Assembly: GCA_964384805.1 (NCBI GenBank)
Contig: CAYLLO010000005.1
Coordinates: forward strand, 1-50,851
Reading direction: 5' to 3'
DNA: 50,851 nucleotides
DNA from: HGM10611 sp964384805
GTDB lineage: Bacteria; Bacillota_I; Bacilli_A; ML615J-28; CAG-313
The first letter of the stretch is position 1; every line of letters starts with the position of its first letter. Both the position numbers and the translations under genes were made by a program. A model generated the notes under the pieces. The model saw only the letters and a list, made by a program, of their open reading frames with translations. It searched no databases and was not told the DNA's origin. Shown here piece by piece: positions 8,657 through 17,635 of this stretch.

Positions 8657-8690
8657 AAAAATACAAAGCTTAAAAGCTTTGTATTTTTTA
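8657..8690. terminator. Bidirectional terminator
   Basis: A perfect 10-bp stem ATACAAAGCT-TAAA-AGCTTTGTAT (8661-8684) is flanked by A residues on the left and T residues on the right. It can end both the aminopeptidase gene and the convergent maf operon. Confidence 0.88.
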
Positions 8691-9227
8691 TTCATCTTCT
8701 TTCTTTTTCTTTAAACTATTAACATATATTGTAAGTCCTGATAGTAGTAATGATCCAAAAGCTGATATATATAGTAATGGTTGCCATATATTATAGCACG
8801 CTATTTTGACAAATTCTTTTTGTAAATAATTAGCGTCCATTGGTAAAGTATATTTATTAACTAAATAATAACTAAAGCCAATTAGAAAACCTGAAAAAGC
8901 AAAAGATAATAACTCCGCAGTTATAACTTTTAAATTTTTTCTAGTAAATAATCCACTTAATATTCCTTTTACCGCAACAACCAATAAACATAATACTGGG
9001 ACGACAATAATTACTAATACTACTAGCCATACAACCACAATATGTAACATATCTATTTGACTGATATTGCCATTTTTTAAAACTTCAGATATATTGGTAA
9101 AAATATATTTAATATATTCCCAAAAACTAAAATATTCTTCACCAATAGTCACAAGTGGGGATACAAAATATAAGAATAAAATAAAACAAGCAGTTCCACC
9201 AATAAAAAACTTTAATATTTTTTTCAT
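8688..9227 (-). CDS. Hypothetical four-helix membrane protein
   Basis: This 179-residue integral membrane protein has four predicted spans, near residues 6-26, 62-92, 105-125 and 148-170, and a Lys/Glu-rich tail (KKKKEDE). The external loop between spans 1 and 2 holds several aromatic residues (EEYFSFWEYIKYIF). I recognise no family or catalytic motif. It follows maf by 9 nt with a good ribosome binding site (GGAGG), so the two are co-transcribed from the consensus promoter at 9847-9875. That link is not informative about function, because maf is a housekeeping gene. Confidence 0.8.
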   Translation of the reverse strand: MKKILKFFIGGTACFILFLYFVSPLVTIGEEYFSFWEYIKYIFTNISEVLKNGNISQIDMLHIVVVWLVVLVIIVVPVLCLLVVAVKGILSGLFTRKNLKVITAELLSFAFSGFLIGFSYYLVNKYTLPMDANYLQKEFVKIACYNIWQPLLYISAFGSLLLSGLTIYVNSLKKKKEDE

Positions 9228-9236
9228 TTTCCCTCC

Positions 9237-9794
9237 TTATATTTTTTTCATTTCTTTTAATAATCGCTCAATAGGTAATCCTATAACATTATAATAATCT
9301 CCCTCTATATGATCAATATATCGCATAGCCTCTCCCTGAATCGCATATGATCCAGCCTTATCATAAACATTTTCTTCTTCAATATATCTTGCTATGTCCT
9401 TTTTACTCATAGGTTTAAAATAAACATTGGTTTTTTCATAGAAATTTAAAGTTTTCGCTCCTTTAATTAATGATACCCCCGTAAAAACTTGATGCATTTT
9501 ATTCTCTAACATTTGAAGCATTCGGACAGCATCATTATAATCTTTAGGTTTACCTAAAACTTCTTCATCGATCACAACAATTGTATCAGCACCTATAATT
9601 AAAGCTTCATTATCTTTAGTCTCATTATATACCCATAAAGCTTTTTGATGAGCTAAATCTATAACCGCTTCTTCTATACTTAAACTTTTATTAAATTTTT
9701 CATCAACTTTGGAAGGTACAATCTCATAAATTAACCCAGCTTCGGTTAAAATTTCTTGTCTTCTAGGAGATTGTGATGCAAGAATAATTTTCAT
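9237..9794 (-). CDS. maf: Maf family nucleotide pyrophosphatase
   Basis: The 185-residue protein has all the Maf motifs: the opening ILASQSPRRQEIL (nucleotide-binding Ser-Arg-Arg), ADTIVVIDEEVLGKP in the middle with the catalytic Asp, and AGSYAIQGEA near the C-terminus. Maf/YhdE enzymes hydrolyse non-canonical or modified nucleoside triphosphates such as dTTP, UTP and m5UTP, and in Bacillus Maf has been linked to septation arrest. The start at 9794 is preceded by AAAGG at 7 nt. An upstream in-frame start at 9821 has no ribosome binding site. It is first in a two-gene operon with a membrane protein. Confidence 0.95.
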   Translation of the reverse strand: MKIILASQSPRRQEILTEAGLIYEIVPSKVDEKFNKSLSIEEAVIDLAHQKALWVYNETKDNEALIIGADTIVVIDEEVLGKPKDYNDAVRMLQMLENKMHQVFTGVSLIKGAKTLNFYEKTNVYFKPMSKKDIARYIEEENVYDKAGSYAIQGEAMRYIDHIEGDYYNVIGLPIERLLKEMKKI

Positions 9795-9846
9795 ATATTT
9801 ACCTTTTTTATTTTTTGTCAAATTTGTTATTTTTATACTACAACTT

Positions 9847-9875
9847 ATTATAAAATATTATGATTTACTTGTCAA
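9847..9875 (-). promoter_or_regulatory. Consensus sigma-A promoter of the maf operon
   Basis: On the minus strand TTGACA (9870-9875) and TATAAT (9847-9852) are separated by exactly 17 nt. It is one of the two perfect matches in the window and lies about 50 nt upstream of maf. Confidence 0.9.
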
Positions 9876-9887
9876 CTAAATTATGGT

Positions 9888-9914
9888 GTAAAAGAACAGC
9901 CTAAGGCTGTCCTT
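9888..9914 (-). terminator. Terminator of tilS-ftsH-rqcP
   Basis: Read on the minus strand, the hairpin GGACAGCC-TTA-GGCTGTTC is followed by TTTT, right after the rqcP stop codon. Confidence 0.82.
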
Positions 9915-10169
9915 TTATTTTGTATCCTCACTAATAAATTCATACATTAATTCAGAATCCATTTTTTTAGTTGATTCCTTTAAACTTGTAACTTTAACAA
10001 CTAAAGATTTTTTACCAAAATTGATAGTTATTAAATCTCCAACTTTAATTTCTTTCGAAGGTTTAGCTGGTTTATCATTGACTAAAATTCTTTCAGCCTC
10101 ACTTGCTTCTTTAGCAAGGGTACGTCTTTTAATTAATCTTGATACTTTTAAATATTTATCTAAACGCAT
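9915..10169 (-). CDS. rqcP: S4-domain RNA-binding protein RqcP (YabO)
   Basis: This 84-residue protein consists of one S4 domain: MRLDKYLKVSRLIKRRTLAKEA at the start, then the loop INFGKKSLVVKV. It matches Hsp15-like RqcP (formerly YabO), which with RqcH drives C-terminal alanine tailing of nascent chains on stalled 50S subunits. It follows ftsH by 2 nt. The ribosome binding site is weak, so translation is probably coupled to ftsH. In Bacillus rqcP directly precedes yabP-yabQ. Here the order has been rearranged, although all these genes still lie within 12 kb. Confidence 0.92.
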   Translation of the reverse strand: MRLDKYLKVSRLIKRRTLAKEASEAERILVNDKPAKPSKEIKVGDLITINFGKKSLVVKVTSLKESTKKMDSELMYEFISEDTK

Positions 10170-10171
10170 AT

Positions 10172-12127
10172 TTATTCATTTTTAGGTTCTTCAGTTGTCG
10201 GAGTTTCATTTTCAGTTGTTGCCGCAACCATTTTAGCTTTTTTCTTTTCCCACCACGCAAGTTTGCCATTGTTAACAAGTTCTTCAATATCCTCTCTTGT
10301 TAATGTTTCAATTTCAACTAAGTGCATTGCGATTAAATCTAAAAGTTGACGATGTTCTTTTAATAACGCTTCTCCTTGTTTGTAACAATCATCAATTATT
10401 TTTCTGACCTCACGATCAATTTCTAAAGCTACTTGGTCTGAGAAATTCTTTTCTTTCATATAATCACGACCAAGGAAGACAGAACCTGTTTCTTTTTCAT
10501 ATTGTACGGGCCCTAAACTACTCATTCCATATTCGGCTACCATTGCTCTTGCGATTGCTGTTGCTCTTTGGAAATCATTATGAGCACCTGTTGACATTTG
10601 ATTAAATACTAGTTCTTCCGCAACACGACCAGCAAGTAATCCTGTAATCTCTGCGGTTAAAGTTTCTTTAGTTTCTAAGAAGTTTTCTTCTTCAGGAGTC
10701 ATTAAGTTATATCCTCCTGCTTGACCACGTGGTACAATAGTAACTTTTTGTACTTGTTGAGCCTTTTTTAGTTTTAATCCGATAACGGCATGTCCTGCTT
10801 CATGATAAGCAACTAATGCTTTTTCAGTATCGCTATATTTACGTGATTTTTTAGCTGGTCCCATAATTACTCGGTCAACCGCTTCATCAATATGATAAAT
10901 TTTGATTTCTTTACAGTTTTCTCTAGCCGCTAGTAATGCTGCCTCATTTAATAAGTTTTCTAAATCCGCTCCACTAAATCCAGGTGTTCTTCTAGCTACA
11001 TCGGTAAAGTTAACTCGGTTCGAAAATTTTTTATTTCGAGCATGAACTTTTAAAATTGCTTCTCTTCCACGCAAGTCTGGTTTACTAATTGTAATTTGTC
11101 GGTCAAAACGTCCAGGTCTAAGTAATGCAGGGTCCAAAATATCCGCACGGTTAGTTGCTGCCATAACAATGATTCCTGAATTGCCATTAAAACCATCCAT
11201 TTCAACTAGCAATTGGTTTAAAGTTTGTTCTCTTTCATCATGCCCTCCACCAAGTCCAGCACCTCTTTGACGTCCAACAGCATCTATTTCATCAATAAAA
11301 ATAATACATGGGGCACTAGCTTTGGCAGTTTTAAACATATCACGCACACGGCTTGCCCCAACACCTACAAACATTTCAACAAAGTCAGATCCAGAAATAG
11401 TGTAGAATGGAACTCCTGCCTCACCTGCCACGGCTCTCGCAAGTAATGTTTTACCAGTTCCAGGAGCTCCGACTAACAAAATCCCTTTAGGGATTCTAGC
11501 TCCCATTGTGAAGTATTTTTGAGGATTTTTTAAGAAATCAACAACTTCAATCATTTCTTCTTTTTCCTCATCTAACCCTGCAACATCTTTAAAAGTAGTT
11601 GTGCTTTTTCTATTTAAACGCGCACGGCTTTTACCAAAATCAAAAGCTTGGTTATTTCCTTTAGAACTATTTTTAAACATAAAGACAATTAATCCACCAA
11701 AAATAATAATTGGTAAAATAGTCATTAAAACCGATAACCAACTAAAGTTTGAAACTACTAATGCTGAATTAAAGGTTGCTTTAATAACTTCATCGTTCTT
11801 CATATCTAAAATTAGTTGCCGATCTTCTTCTGGTAAAACAATTGTAAATCCTTGAACTCTATTTGCTTTCGCATATTCATCAGTATAGATCCCTTTAATT
11901 GTAAAGATTTTTTCATTACCACTACCACTGATTCCTGACATTGATACTTCTTTAACATTATCACTTGTGATAACTTCAAAGAATTCATCACGTGATAATT
12001 CATCTATTTGATTTCCTCCATTAAAGATAAACATCATTATTCCCCCTACTACAAATAGAAGGATTAGAATAACAAAGATGTCTATAATTCCTCTTTTACG
12101 AGGATTTTGATTTCTCATGTTCGCCAT
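10172..12127 (-). CDS. ftsH: ATP-dependent zinc metalloprotease FtsH
   Basis: FtsH is a membrane-anchored AAA+ protease that degrades misfolded membrane proteins and short-lived regulators. The 651-residue protein has two N-terminal transmembrane helices (about 14-34 and 132-150) bracketing a small extracytoplasmic domain. The AAA module follows, with Walker A GAPGTGKT at 220-227, Walker B IIFIDEID at 275-282, and the second region of homology around ATNRADILDPALLRPGRFD. The protease zinc motif HEAGH is at 442-446. The acidic C-terminal tail (TEEPKNE) is typical of the family. It lies 11 nt downstream of tilS. Bacillus usually has hprT between the two, and it is absent here. Confidence 0.99.
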   Translation of the reverse strand: MANMRNQNPRKRGIIDIFVILILLFVVGGIMMFIFNGGNQIDELSRDEFFEVITSDNVKEVSMSGISGSGNEKIFTIKGIYTDEYAKANRVQGFTIVLPEEDRQLILDMKNDEVIKATFNSALVVSNFSWLSVLMTILPIIIFGGLIVFMFKNSSKGNNQAFDFGKSRARLNRKSTTTFKDVAGLDEEKEEMIEVVDFLKNPQKYFTMGARIPKGILLVGAPGTGKTLLARAVAGEAGVPFYTISGSDFVEMFVGVGASRVRDMFKTAKASAPCIIFIDEIDAVGRQRGAGLGGGHDEREQTLNQLLVEMDGFNGNSGIIVMAATNRADILDPALLRPGRFDRQITISKPDLRGREAILKVHARNKKFSNRVNFTDVARRTPGFSGADLENLLNEAALLAARENCKEIKIYHIDEAVDRVIMGPAKKSRKYSDTEKALVAYHEAGHAVIGLKLKKAQQVQKVTIVPRGQAGGYNLMTPEEENFLETKETLTAEITGLLAGRVAEELVFNQMSTGAHNDFQRATAIARAMVAEYGMSSLGPVQYEKETGSVFLGRDYMKEKNFSDQVALEIDREVRKIIDDCYKQGEALLKEHRQLLDLIAMHLVEIETLTREDIEELVNNGKLAWWEKKKAKMVAATTENETPTTEEPKNE

Positions 12128-12138
12128 ATTTTTCTCCT

Positions 12139-13392
12139 TTACTTAATCATAAACATTGGTTTATCATCTTCATCACAAATTAACAATAACTTCATTCGTT
12201 CAATTTGTGATATTTTTTTATCTGTTAAATAATTGCTAATTGTTTTAGTACCACCAGAAAAATGTAGACTATCTCCAGCTTTCCTAGTTCTTATAATTAT
12301 TGGCAATCTTGGTATATTATACCATATTTTATTATTTAATGGTTTTAAATAACATATATTTTTATCGACAATAAGTACTTTATTATCTGGCAATTGATAT
12401 TCCCCAGTTTTTTCAATTTTTAAATAAAAGTTCTCAGGAAGACTATCTTTGGGAATAAAACTTATTTTTCCATATTCTTTGATAAATACTAGATTATTGT
12501 TAATATCTGAAATTATTTTATTTTTGGAAGAAAAAATTTTTTTAATTATTTCTTTAACACATAAAGTTGATAATTCATATTTCTTTAGTAAACTAAATAT
12601 TAATTCCGTTTGAAAAAAAGCTGATTCTTTTTCAAAACTAGATAACTGAAAACTTATAATATTATTATCACACACAACTTCATTTTTTATAAATTTATTT
12701 ATTTGTTCTTCTAAAATCTTACTGCTTTCAAAAAGAGTTTCCGAATAATTATTAATTGCTTGATATAATGATGGATTTTCTTTTAATAAAAGCGGAACAA
12801 CATATTTTCTAATTCTATTTCTAGTATAATCATCTTCTTTATTTGATGAATCTTCAAAATATTTTAAATTGTAAGTTGTCGCATAGTCTAAAATATCTTC
12901 TTTTGATAAACTTAGTAAGGGTCGATATATGTTATATTTCTTTTCGGTAGTAAATTTGGCTATTCCCGCATATCCTTTTAAACTAGAGCCTTTAATAAAA
13001 CGCATTAAAATCGTTTCGACATTGTCGTCCGCATGATGGGCTGTTAAAAGAAAGTCCAAATTCTCTTTTTCCATGACTTCATAAAAAAAGTTATATCTTT
13101 GATTCCGTGCCCACTCTTGAAAATTACTTCCTGTGTATTCAGGTAACACCAAAACATGGTGAATAATTTGTTTTTGCGTACAGAAATCTTTGAGGTAGGC
13201 TTCTTCAATATCAGATTCAAGGCGTTTTTTATGATTAACATGAGCAACTACTAGTTTGTTAATTCCTTTCGTTTTTAATGCTAAATCAAGTAAAACTGTC
13301 GAATCAATCCCCGTCGAACAAGCCACAAGAATATTTTGATTTTTTAAAATACTCGTCATTTCATTAACAACATTTAAAATTTTTGTCTCCAT
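12139..13392 (-). CDS. tilS: tRNA(Ile)-lysidine synthase
   Basis: TilS attaches lysine to C34 of the CAU-anticodon tRNA-Ile so that it reads AUA instead of AUG. The 417-residue protein has an N-terminal PP-loop ATPase domain. Its P-loop reads CSTGIDST (residues 25-32), with Thr where the commonest form has Gly (SGGxDS). The ILLTAHHADDNVETILMR-type motif follows (here FLLTAHHADDNVETILMR), then the TilS substrate-specificity region and a C-terminal domain (RTRKAGDSLHFSGGTKTISN) that holds the lysidine-synthase-specific signature. It heads the tilS-ftsH-rqcP operon from a promoter just upstream. The length is slightly under that of Bacillus TilS. Confidence 0.96.
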   Translation of the reverse strand: METKILNVVNEMTSILKNQNILVACSTGIDSTVLLDLALKTKGINKLVVAHVNHKKRLESDIEEAYLKDFCTQKQIIHHVLVLPEYTGSNFQEWARNQRYNFFYEVMEKENLDFLLTAHHADDNVETILMRFIKGSSLKGYAGIAKFTTEKKYNIYRPLLSLSKEDILDYATTYNLKYFEDSSNKEDDYTRNRIRKYVVPLLLKENPSLYQAINNYSETLFESSKILEEQINKFIKNEVVCDNNIISFQLSSFEKESAFFQTELIFSLLKKYELSTLCVKEIIKKIFSSKNKIISDINNNLVFIKEYGKISFIPKDSLPENFYLKIEKTGEYQLPDNKVLIVDKNICYLKPLNNKIWYNIPRLPIIIRTRKAGDSLHFSGGTKTISNYLTDKKISQIERMKLLLICDEDDKPMFMIK

Positions 13393-13412
13393 CTTTCCTT
13401 ACCTCTTTAGTA

Positions 13413-13441
13413 ATTATACCACAATTAACTGAAATTTCCAA
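13413..13441 (-). promoter_or_regulatory. Promoter of tilS-ftsH-rqcP
   Basis: On the minus strand TTGGAA (13436-13441) is followed after 17 nt by TATAAT (13413-13418), with an extended TGG before the -10. The start codon is 21 nt downstream. Confidence 0.82.
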
Positions 13442-13562
13442 GTTTTCTAACTGAAATTATGATGAATTATCTTTTTTTCTCAAAAAATATTAGCATTTTT
13501 TAATCATTTTATTTCGTTTTTTGATATTATATATTAGGTATAAATCCAATAGGAGAATTAAT

Positions 13563-14978
13563 ATGATTAGAAAAACAAAAATTGTTTGTACAATAGGGCC
13601 TTCTATTGACTCTGTTAACACTCTTACTAGTATGATGAAACGAGGAATGAACGTTGCTAGACTTAACTTTAGTCATGCGGTATACGATACGGCCCTAAAA
13701 CAAATTGCTAAAATTCGTAATGCAGCCACAATGGTCAATCAACATGTTGCTATTATGCTCGACACAAAAGGTCCAGAAATTCGAACCGGAAATTTTGTAG
13801 GGGGAGAAGCCTATATTAAAAAAGGAGATATCATTCGTATAGTCCCAGAAGAAATTGAAGGAACTAATAAAGAGTTTTACATTACTTATCCTGAACTATA
13901 TCATGATTTAAATATCGGTGATGCTATTTTAGTTGATGACGGTAATATTAAATTGACTGTTACAGAACTAAAAGAAAACATTATTACTTGTATAGTCGAA
14001 AATGATGGAATTTTGAAAAATAAAAAAGGAATTAATGTTCCTTCTACTAAGCTTTCAATGCCTTTTGTATCTGAAAAAGATTATGCCGATATTAAATTTG
14101 GATGTGAAAATGGCGTAGATTTAATTGCTTTATCCTTTGTTAGACGGGCAGAAGATATTTTAGAAGTTCGGAACCTTTTAGAAGAATTCCATAGACCTGA
14201 TATGGAAATTATTGCGAAAATCGAAAATCAAGAAGGTCTAGATAATATTGATGAGATTTTACAGGTAACCGATGGAATTATGGTTGCCCGGGGTGATTTA
14301 GGTGTAGAAGTGCCTCCTGAAATGGTTCCTTTTCATCAAAAACAACTTGTTGCAAAAGCCAATGCTTTAGGTAAACCCGTTATTATCGCCACTCATATGC
14401 TTGAATCAATGATCAAAAATCCTCGCCCAACAAGAGCCGAAGCCAGTGATGTTGCTAATGCTATTTTAGATGGATGTGACGCTATTATGTTAAGCGGTGA
14501 ATCAGCTATTGGGATGTACCCTTTAGAAAGTGTCGAAATGATGGATCGTATTGCTAAGACTAGTGAAAAAATGATTAACTACCAAAAACGTTTAGGAGAA
14601 GAAATGATCGGTAATTTCCACTCTCAAAACGATGCCATTGGTATTTGTGTTTGTGAATGTGCCATTTCTTTAGATAATGTCGTTGCAATCCTTGCTTTCA
14701 CTGAAACAGGTGGTACAGCTAAACGTATTTGTCGTTATAGACCTTCTGTTCCTTTAATTGCTTGTACTGATTCAGGCGAAACTTGTCGGAAATTAAGTTA
14801 TTATTGTGGAGTCATTCCTGTTGTAACTAAATATGTTAATGATATTAGTATGTGTGATGAAATTGCCGTTGAAGTGGCTCGAAATTTTGGTTTCAAAAAA
14901 GGGTCAAAAATTATTTTAACTGGTGGTTTTGGACAAGTTCACGGGATTACCAATACTATTAGAATCTTAGAAATATAA
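13563..14978 (+). CDS. pyk: Pyruvate kinase
   Basis: Pyruvate kinase converts phosphoenolpyruvate and ADP to pyruvate and ATP, the last ATP-forming step of glycolysis. The 471-residue protein shows RLNFSHA, the MLDTKGPEIRTG motif, the catalytic signature around IIAKIENQEGLDNIDEI, MVARGDLGVE, and the regulatory C-terminal domain. It lacks the C-terminal PEP-utiliser extension found in Bacillus Pyk, so it is the short form. The start at 13563 is supported by AGGAG at 13551-13555. An earlier TTG (13521) lies in the probable promoter region (TATATT at 13530-13535). The gene is monocistronic and ends at a strong hairpin. Confidence 0.98.
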   Translation: MIRKTKIVCTIGPSIDSVNTLTSMMKRGMNVARLNFSHAVYDTALKQIAKIRNAATMVNQHVAIMLDTKGPEIRTGNFVGGEAYIKKGDIIRIVPEEIEGTNKEFYITYPELYHDLNIGDAILVDDGNIKLTVTELKENIITCIVENDGILKNKKGINVPSTKLSMPFVSEKDYADIKFGCENGVDLIALSFVRRAEDILEVRNLLEEFHRPDMEIIAKIENQEGLDNIDEILQVTDGIMVARGDLGVEVPPEMVPFHQKQLVAKANALGKPVIIATHMLESMIKNPRPTRAEASDVANAILDGCDAIMLSGESAIGMYPLESVEMMDRIAKTSEKMINYQKRLGEEMIGNFHSQNDAIGICVCECAISLDNVVAILAFTETGGTAKRICRYRPSVPLIACTDSGETCRKLSYYCGVIPVVTKYVNDISMCDEIAVEVARNFGFKKGSKIILTGGFGQVHGITNTIRILEI

Positions 14979-15006
14979 AATAGAAGACTTAGGTCTTCTA
15001 TTTTTT
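14979..15006. terminator. Bidirectional terminator between pyk and ddl
   Basis: The stem TAGAAGAC-TTAG-GTCTTCTA (14981-15000) is followed by TTTTTT on the plus strand and preceded by AAAA, giving T on the minus strand. The ddl stop codon lies inside the right arm, so both convergent genes end in this 28-nt element. Confidence 0.88.
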
Positions 15007-16104
15007 GCTTTTTAGGGAGTTATTTATTAAAATGCTTGATTCAAATGATTGAAGATATTCTTGATTTTTTAAATCGTTTATTAATGTTTGTTTAATTAAA
15101 TCATCAATTAAATCTTTAAAGGTTATTCCTTGTTTATCAAATAAATAAAAAGCTAAAGATCCTGGAATAGTATTTATCTCGTTAACAAATAGTTTTTCTT
15201 CAACGTTATCATATAAAAAGTCAATTCTTACCACTCCAGAAAATTCAAATTTATGATAGATTTGGGCTACAATTGCCTTTATTCGATCACTTAAATCTTT
15301 GCCTATGTTGGCAGGAAGCTGATGATTACTTGTTTCATTTTTGGCCCCATCTTGATATTTATCAGTAAAACGATATATATCGGAAGATAGTTTTAATTCT
15401 TCAATATCTGATATAATTAATTCTTCTTTTTTTTCATAACATGCAACGCTAAATTCTTTGAAATTAGTTAGACACTTTTCTACAATGACTTTGCAATCAT
15501 ATTTAAAAGCATTATTGATCGCTTTCAAATACTCTTCATCATTATTAGCTTTTTGAATCCCAATACTTGATCCGAGTTTAGCAGGTTTTACAATTAAAGG
15601 ATATGGCAGTGATGATAACTTATAATCTTTGTTTATATATACTTCATATGGGATAACTTTAATTTGCATACTTTCTAAAATAATTTTAGTTATTTCCTTG
15701 TCTTGTGCCAGACTTGCTCCCATTACTTTACTTGAAGGGTGGGGAATTTTCAAAATTTCTAAGTAACCACTAACATTACCATCTTCAACTCCTTTTCCAT
15801 GCATAATCGGCAAAATAAGGTCTATTTTAAGCTCTTTTTTACACTTTCGAAAATAATATGATAAATAACTTCCTTTATCATTTCTAATGATATTTACATA
15901 CTCACTTGGCTTAATTTTTAACTTTTTTTGAAAGGTTGTTAGGTTTTTAAATCTTTCTCCTGTTAATAAAAGACCACTCTTAGTAAGATATAAGGGAACA
16001 ATATAATATTTTTCTTGATCTATTGCTTTCATAACTTGAATCGCTGAAAGAATGGAAATATCATGTTCAACACTATTTCCCCCAAATAAAACTCCTATAA
16101 TCAT
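14998..16104 (-). CDS. D-alanine--D-alanine ligase-like ATP-grasp enzyme
   Basis: This 368-residue ATP-grasp protein has the Ddl opening (IGVLFGGNSVEHDISILSA), the region LPIMHGKGVEDGNVSGYLE, the ATP-binding segment YPLIVKPAKLGSSIGIQKA, and the metal-binding segment VVRIDFLYD...FVNEINTIPG. Ddl joins two D-Ala residues for peptidoglycan. The end of the active-site region reads NEINTIPGSLAFYLF, where typical Ddl enzymes have NTMPGFT followed by S and P residues, so the substrate-facing loop is unusual. It lies 4 nt after the MurF-like gene, whose family uses the D-Ala-D-Ala product. The general enzyme class is certain. Whether its product is D-Ala-D-Ala or a variant dipeptide is open. Confidence 0.9.
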   Translation of the reverse strand: MIIGVLFGGNSVEHDISILSAIQVMKAIDQEKYYIVPLYLTKSGLLLTGERFKNLTTFQKKLKIKPSEYVNIIRNDKGSYLSYYFRKCKKELKIDLILPIMHGKGVEDGNVSGYLEILKIPHPSSKVMGASLAQDKEITKIILESMQIKVIPYEVYINKDYKLSSLPYPLIVKPAKLGSSIGIQKANNDEEYLKAINNAFKYDCKVIVEKCLTNFKEFSVACYEKKEELIISDIEELKLSSDIYRFTDKYQDGAKNETSNHQLPANIGKDLSDRIKAIVAQIYHKFEFSGVVRIDFLYDNVEEKLFVNEINTIPGSLAFYLFDKQGITFKDLIDDLIKQTLINDLKNQEYLQSFESSILINNSLKSKK

Positions 16105-16108
16105 TTTA

Positions 16109-17635
16109 TTACCTCCTTAAATAATTATCAGGCAGATCATTTTCGATTAAAATAGTTACTGCTTCTTTATATTTTTTTACTGCTTGATGATAAGCTTGTT
16201 GAAAACTTTGAACCATTTCATAGTTTTTAAAAGCACATTTTTGAAAATACTTTTCAATATAGAATGATGCTTCATTTTGTATTAAATAAACCATATCTAG
16301 TTCTTCAACTAAATAACTACCTATTTCTTGGTTTAAGGTTTCCATCTTTTCTCCCGCATCAACAATTCCAGGAGTAATTACAATTTTTTTATTATTTGTT
16401 AGTTTTAAAACTTCTAAAGCATTTTTAAAACCGACAATATTAGCATTGAAGGCATCATCAATCACGAGAATATGATTAAATTTTTCAATACTTAGTCGAT
16501 GTTTAAATGGTTCGAGATTTTTAATACTTTTAATGATATGTTCTTTAGGTATTTTCAAGTATTCAGCTGCAGCTAGTGCACAAAGTATATTACTTATATT
16601 ATGTCTTCCTAATATTAGCGTATTTATATGACCAAAAAATTCACCATTTACATATATATCAAAGTGTAATCCCTGATCACTTAAACTAATATTTTTAGCT
16701 TGATATTGGGCTTTATTATTTATCCCAATCGTAATAACCTTTAAAGATTTAGGATAATCATAGTTTTTTAATAATTCATTATCATTATTAATAATTAATG
16801 CTTCTATTGAACTACTTTTTATTATTTCCAATTTAGTCTGCAATACATTTTCTATAGTTTTAAAAGTTTCCAAATGTTGTGGACCAATTTCTGTAATAAT
16901 TCCTAACTTTACATCAACTAAATCAACTAATTCTTCAATATCATGCTTTTTAGTTGCTCCCATTTCAGCAACAAATACCTCTGTTAATGATGGCAAGTCG
17001 TTATTAATACATTTACTTAATCCCATTGGGGTATTGTAAGAATTAGGGCTAGCATAAGTATAGTAGTAGTTTTTAATCATTTGATAAAGATAATACTTAG
17101 TCGAGGTTTTTCCATAACTTCCCGTAATGCCAATAGTAAAAGGCTTTATTTGGTTTAATTTTTGTCTACTTTTATTCAAGTACTTGTTATTAATATATTT
17201 CTCAATTGGTCCATTAATGATAGATACTAAAATAATTAAAAAGGGAATAAAAATAGTTTCTAATAAAAATAGTAAAGTGTGACAAGGACAAATGAAATAA
17301 GGTAAGATTCCCACTATGGTAAGACTTATTAATAATCTTTTTATCCGCGAGGTTATAACTGGCAAAACTATTAATTGTTCAGTTAACATAAACGAGCCTA
17401 GTATAAAAAACAATACCAAAATAACTAAGTACCACTTATTATAAAAATAATATATACTTAAACATATCAATGATAAATATTCCAAATAGGTACTATAAGT
17501 TTTTAAATAATGTCTTTTTAAATTTTTTAGATATTTTCTAACCTTATAATGATTTTGTTGAAAAATACCAAGAAAAATAACTAATTTGGGGAACATAATT
17601 ATTAACAAAAAGAAAGAGACAATATATAACATCAT
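16109..17635 (-). CDS. Membrane-fused MurF-like Mur ligase
   Basis: This 508-residue protein begins with about 165 residues of membrane-spanning sequence (spans near 3-22, 52-68, 70-88, 100-118 and 123-142) in place of the N-terminal UDP-substrate domain of MurF. A Mur ligase core follows: P-loop GITGSYGKTSTK (about 174), SPNSYNTPMGLS, EMGATKKHDI, GPQHLETF, LGRHNISNI, and a MurF-type C-terminal domain with DDAFNANIVGFKNALEVL. MurF adds D-Ala-D-Ala to UDP-MurNAc-tripeptide. With ddl next to it, an amide-ligase role in wall synthesis is likely. Membrane anchoring and loss of the UDP domain suggest a lipid-linked or other precursor. Its first ATG overlaps the hydrolase stop codon. Confidence 0.85.
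   Translation of the reverse strand: MMLYIVSFFLLIIMFPKLVIFLGIFQQNHYKVRKYLKNLKRHYLKTYSTYLEYLSLICLSIYYFYNKWYLVILVLFFILGSFMLTEQLIVLPVITSRIKRLLISLTIVGILPYFICPCHTLLFLLETIFIPFLIILVSIINGPIEKYINNKYLNKSRQKLNQIKPFTIGITGSYGKTSTKYYLYQMIKNYYYTYASPNSYNTPMGLSKCINNDLPSLTEVFVAEMGATKKHDIEELVDLVDVKLGIITEIGPQHLETFKTIENVLQTKLEIIKSSSIEALIINNDNELLKNYDYPKSLKVITIGINNKAQYQAKNISLSDQGLHFDIYVNGEFFGHINTLILGRHNISNILCALAAAEYLKIPKEHIIKSIKNLEPFKHRLSIEKFNHILVIDDAFNANIVGFKNALEVLKLTNNKKIVITPGIVDAGEKMETLNQEIGSYLVEELDMVYLIQNEASFYIEKYFQKCAFKNYEMVQSFQQAYHQAVKKYKEAVTILIENDLPDNYLRR

Noticed and set aside
13290..13330. Thr in place of Gly in the TilS P-loop (CSTGIDST) as a sign of inactivity
   Set aside because: I recall similar STGxDS forms in TilS of other Bacilli, and all other motifs are intact, so it is probably a functional variant.
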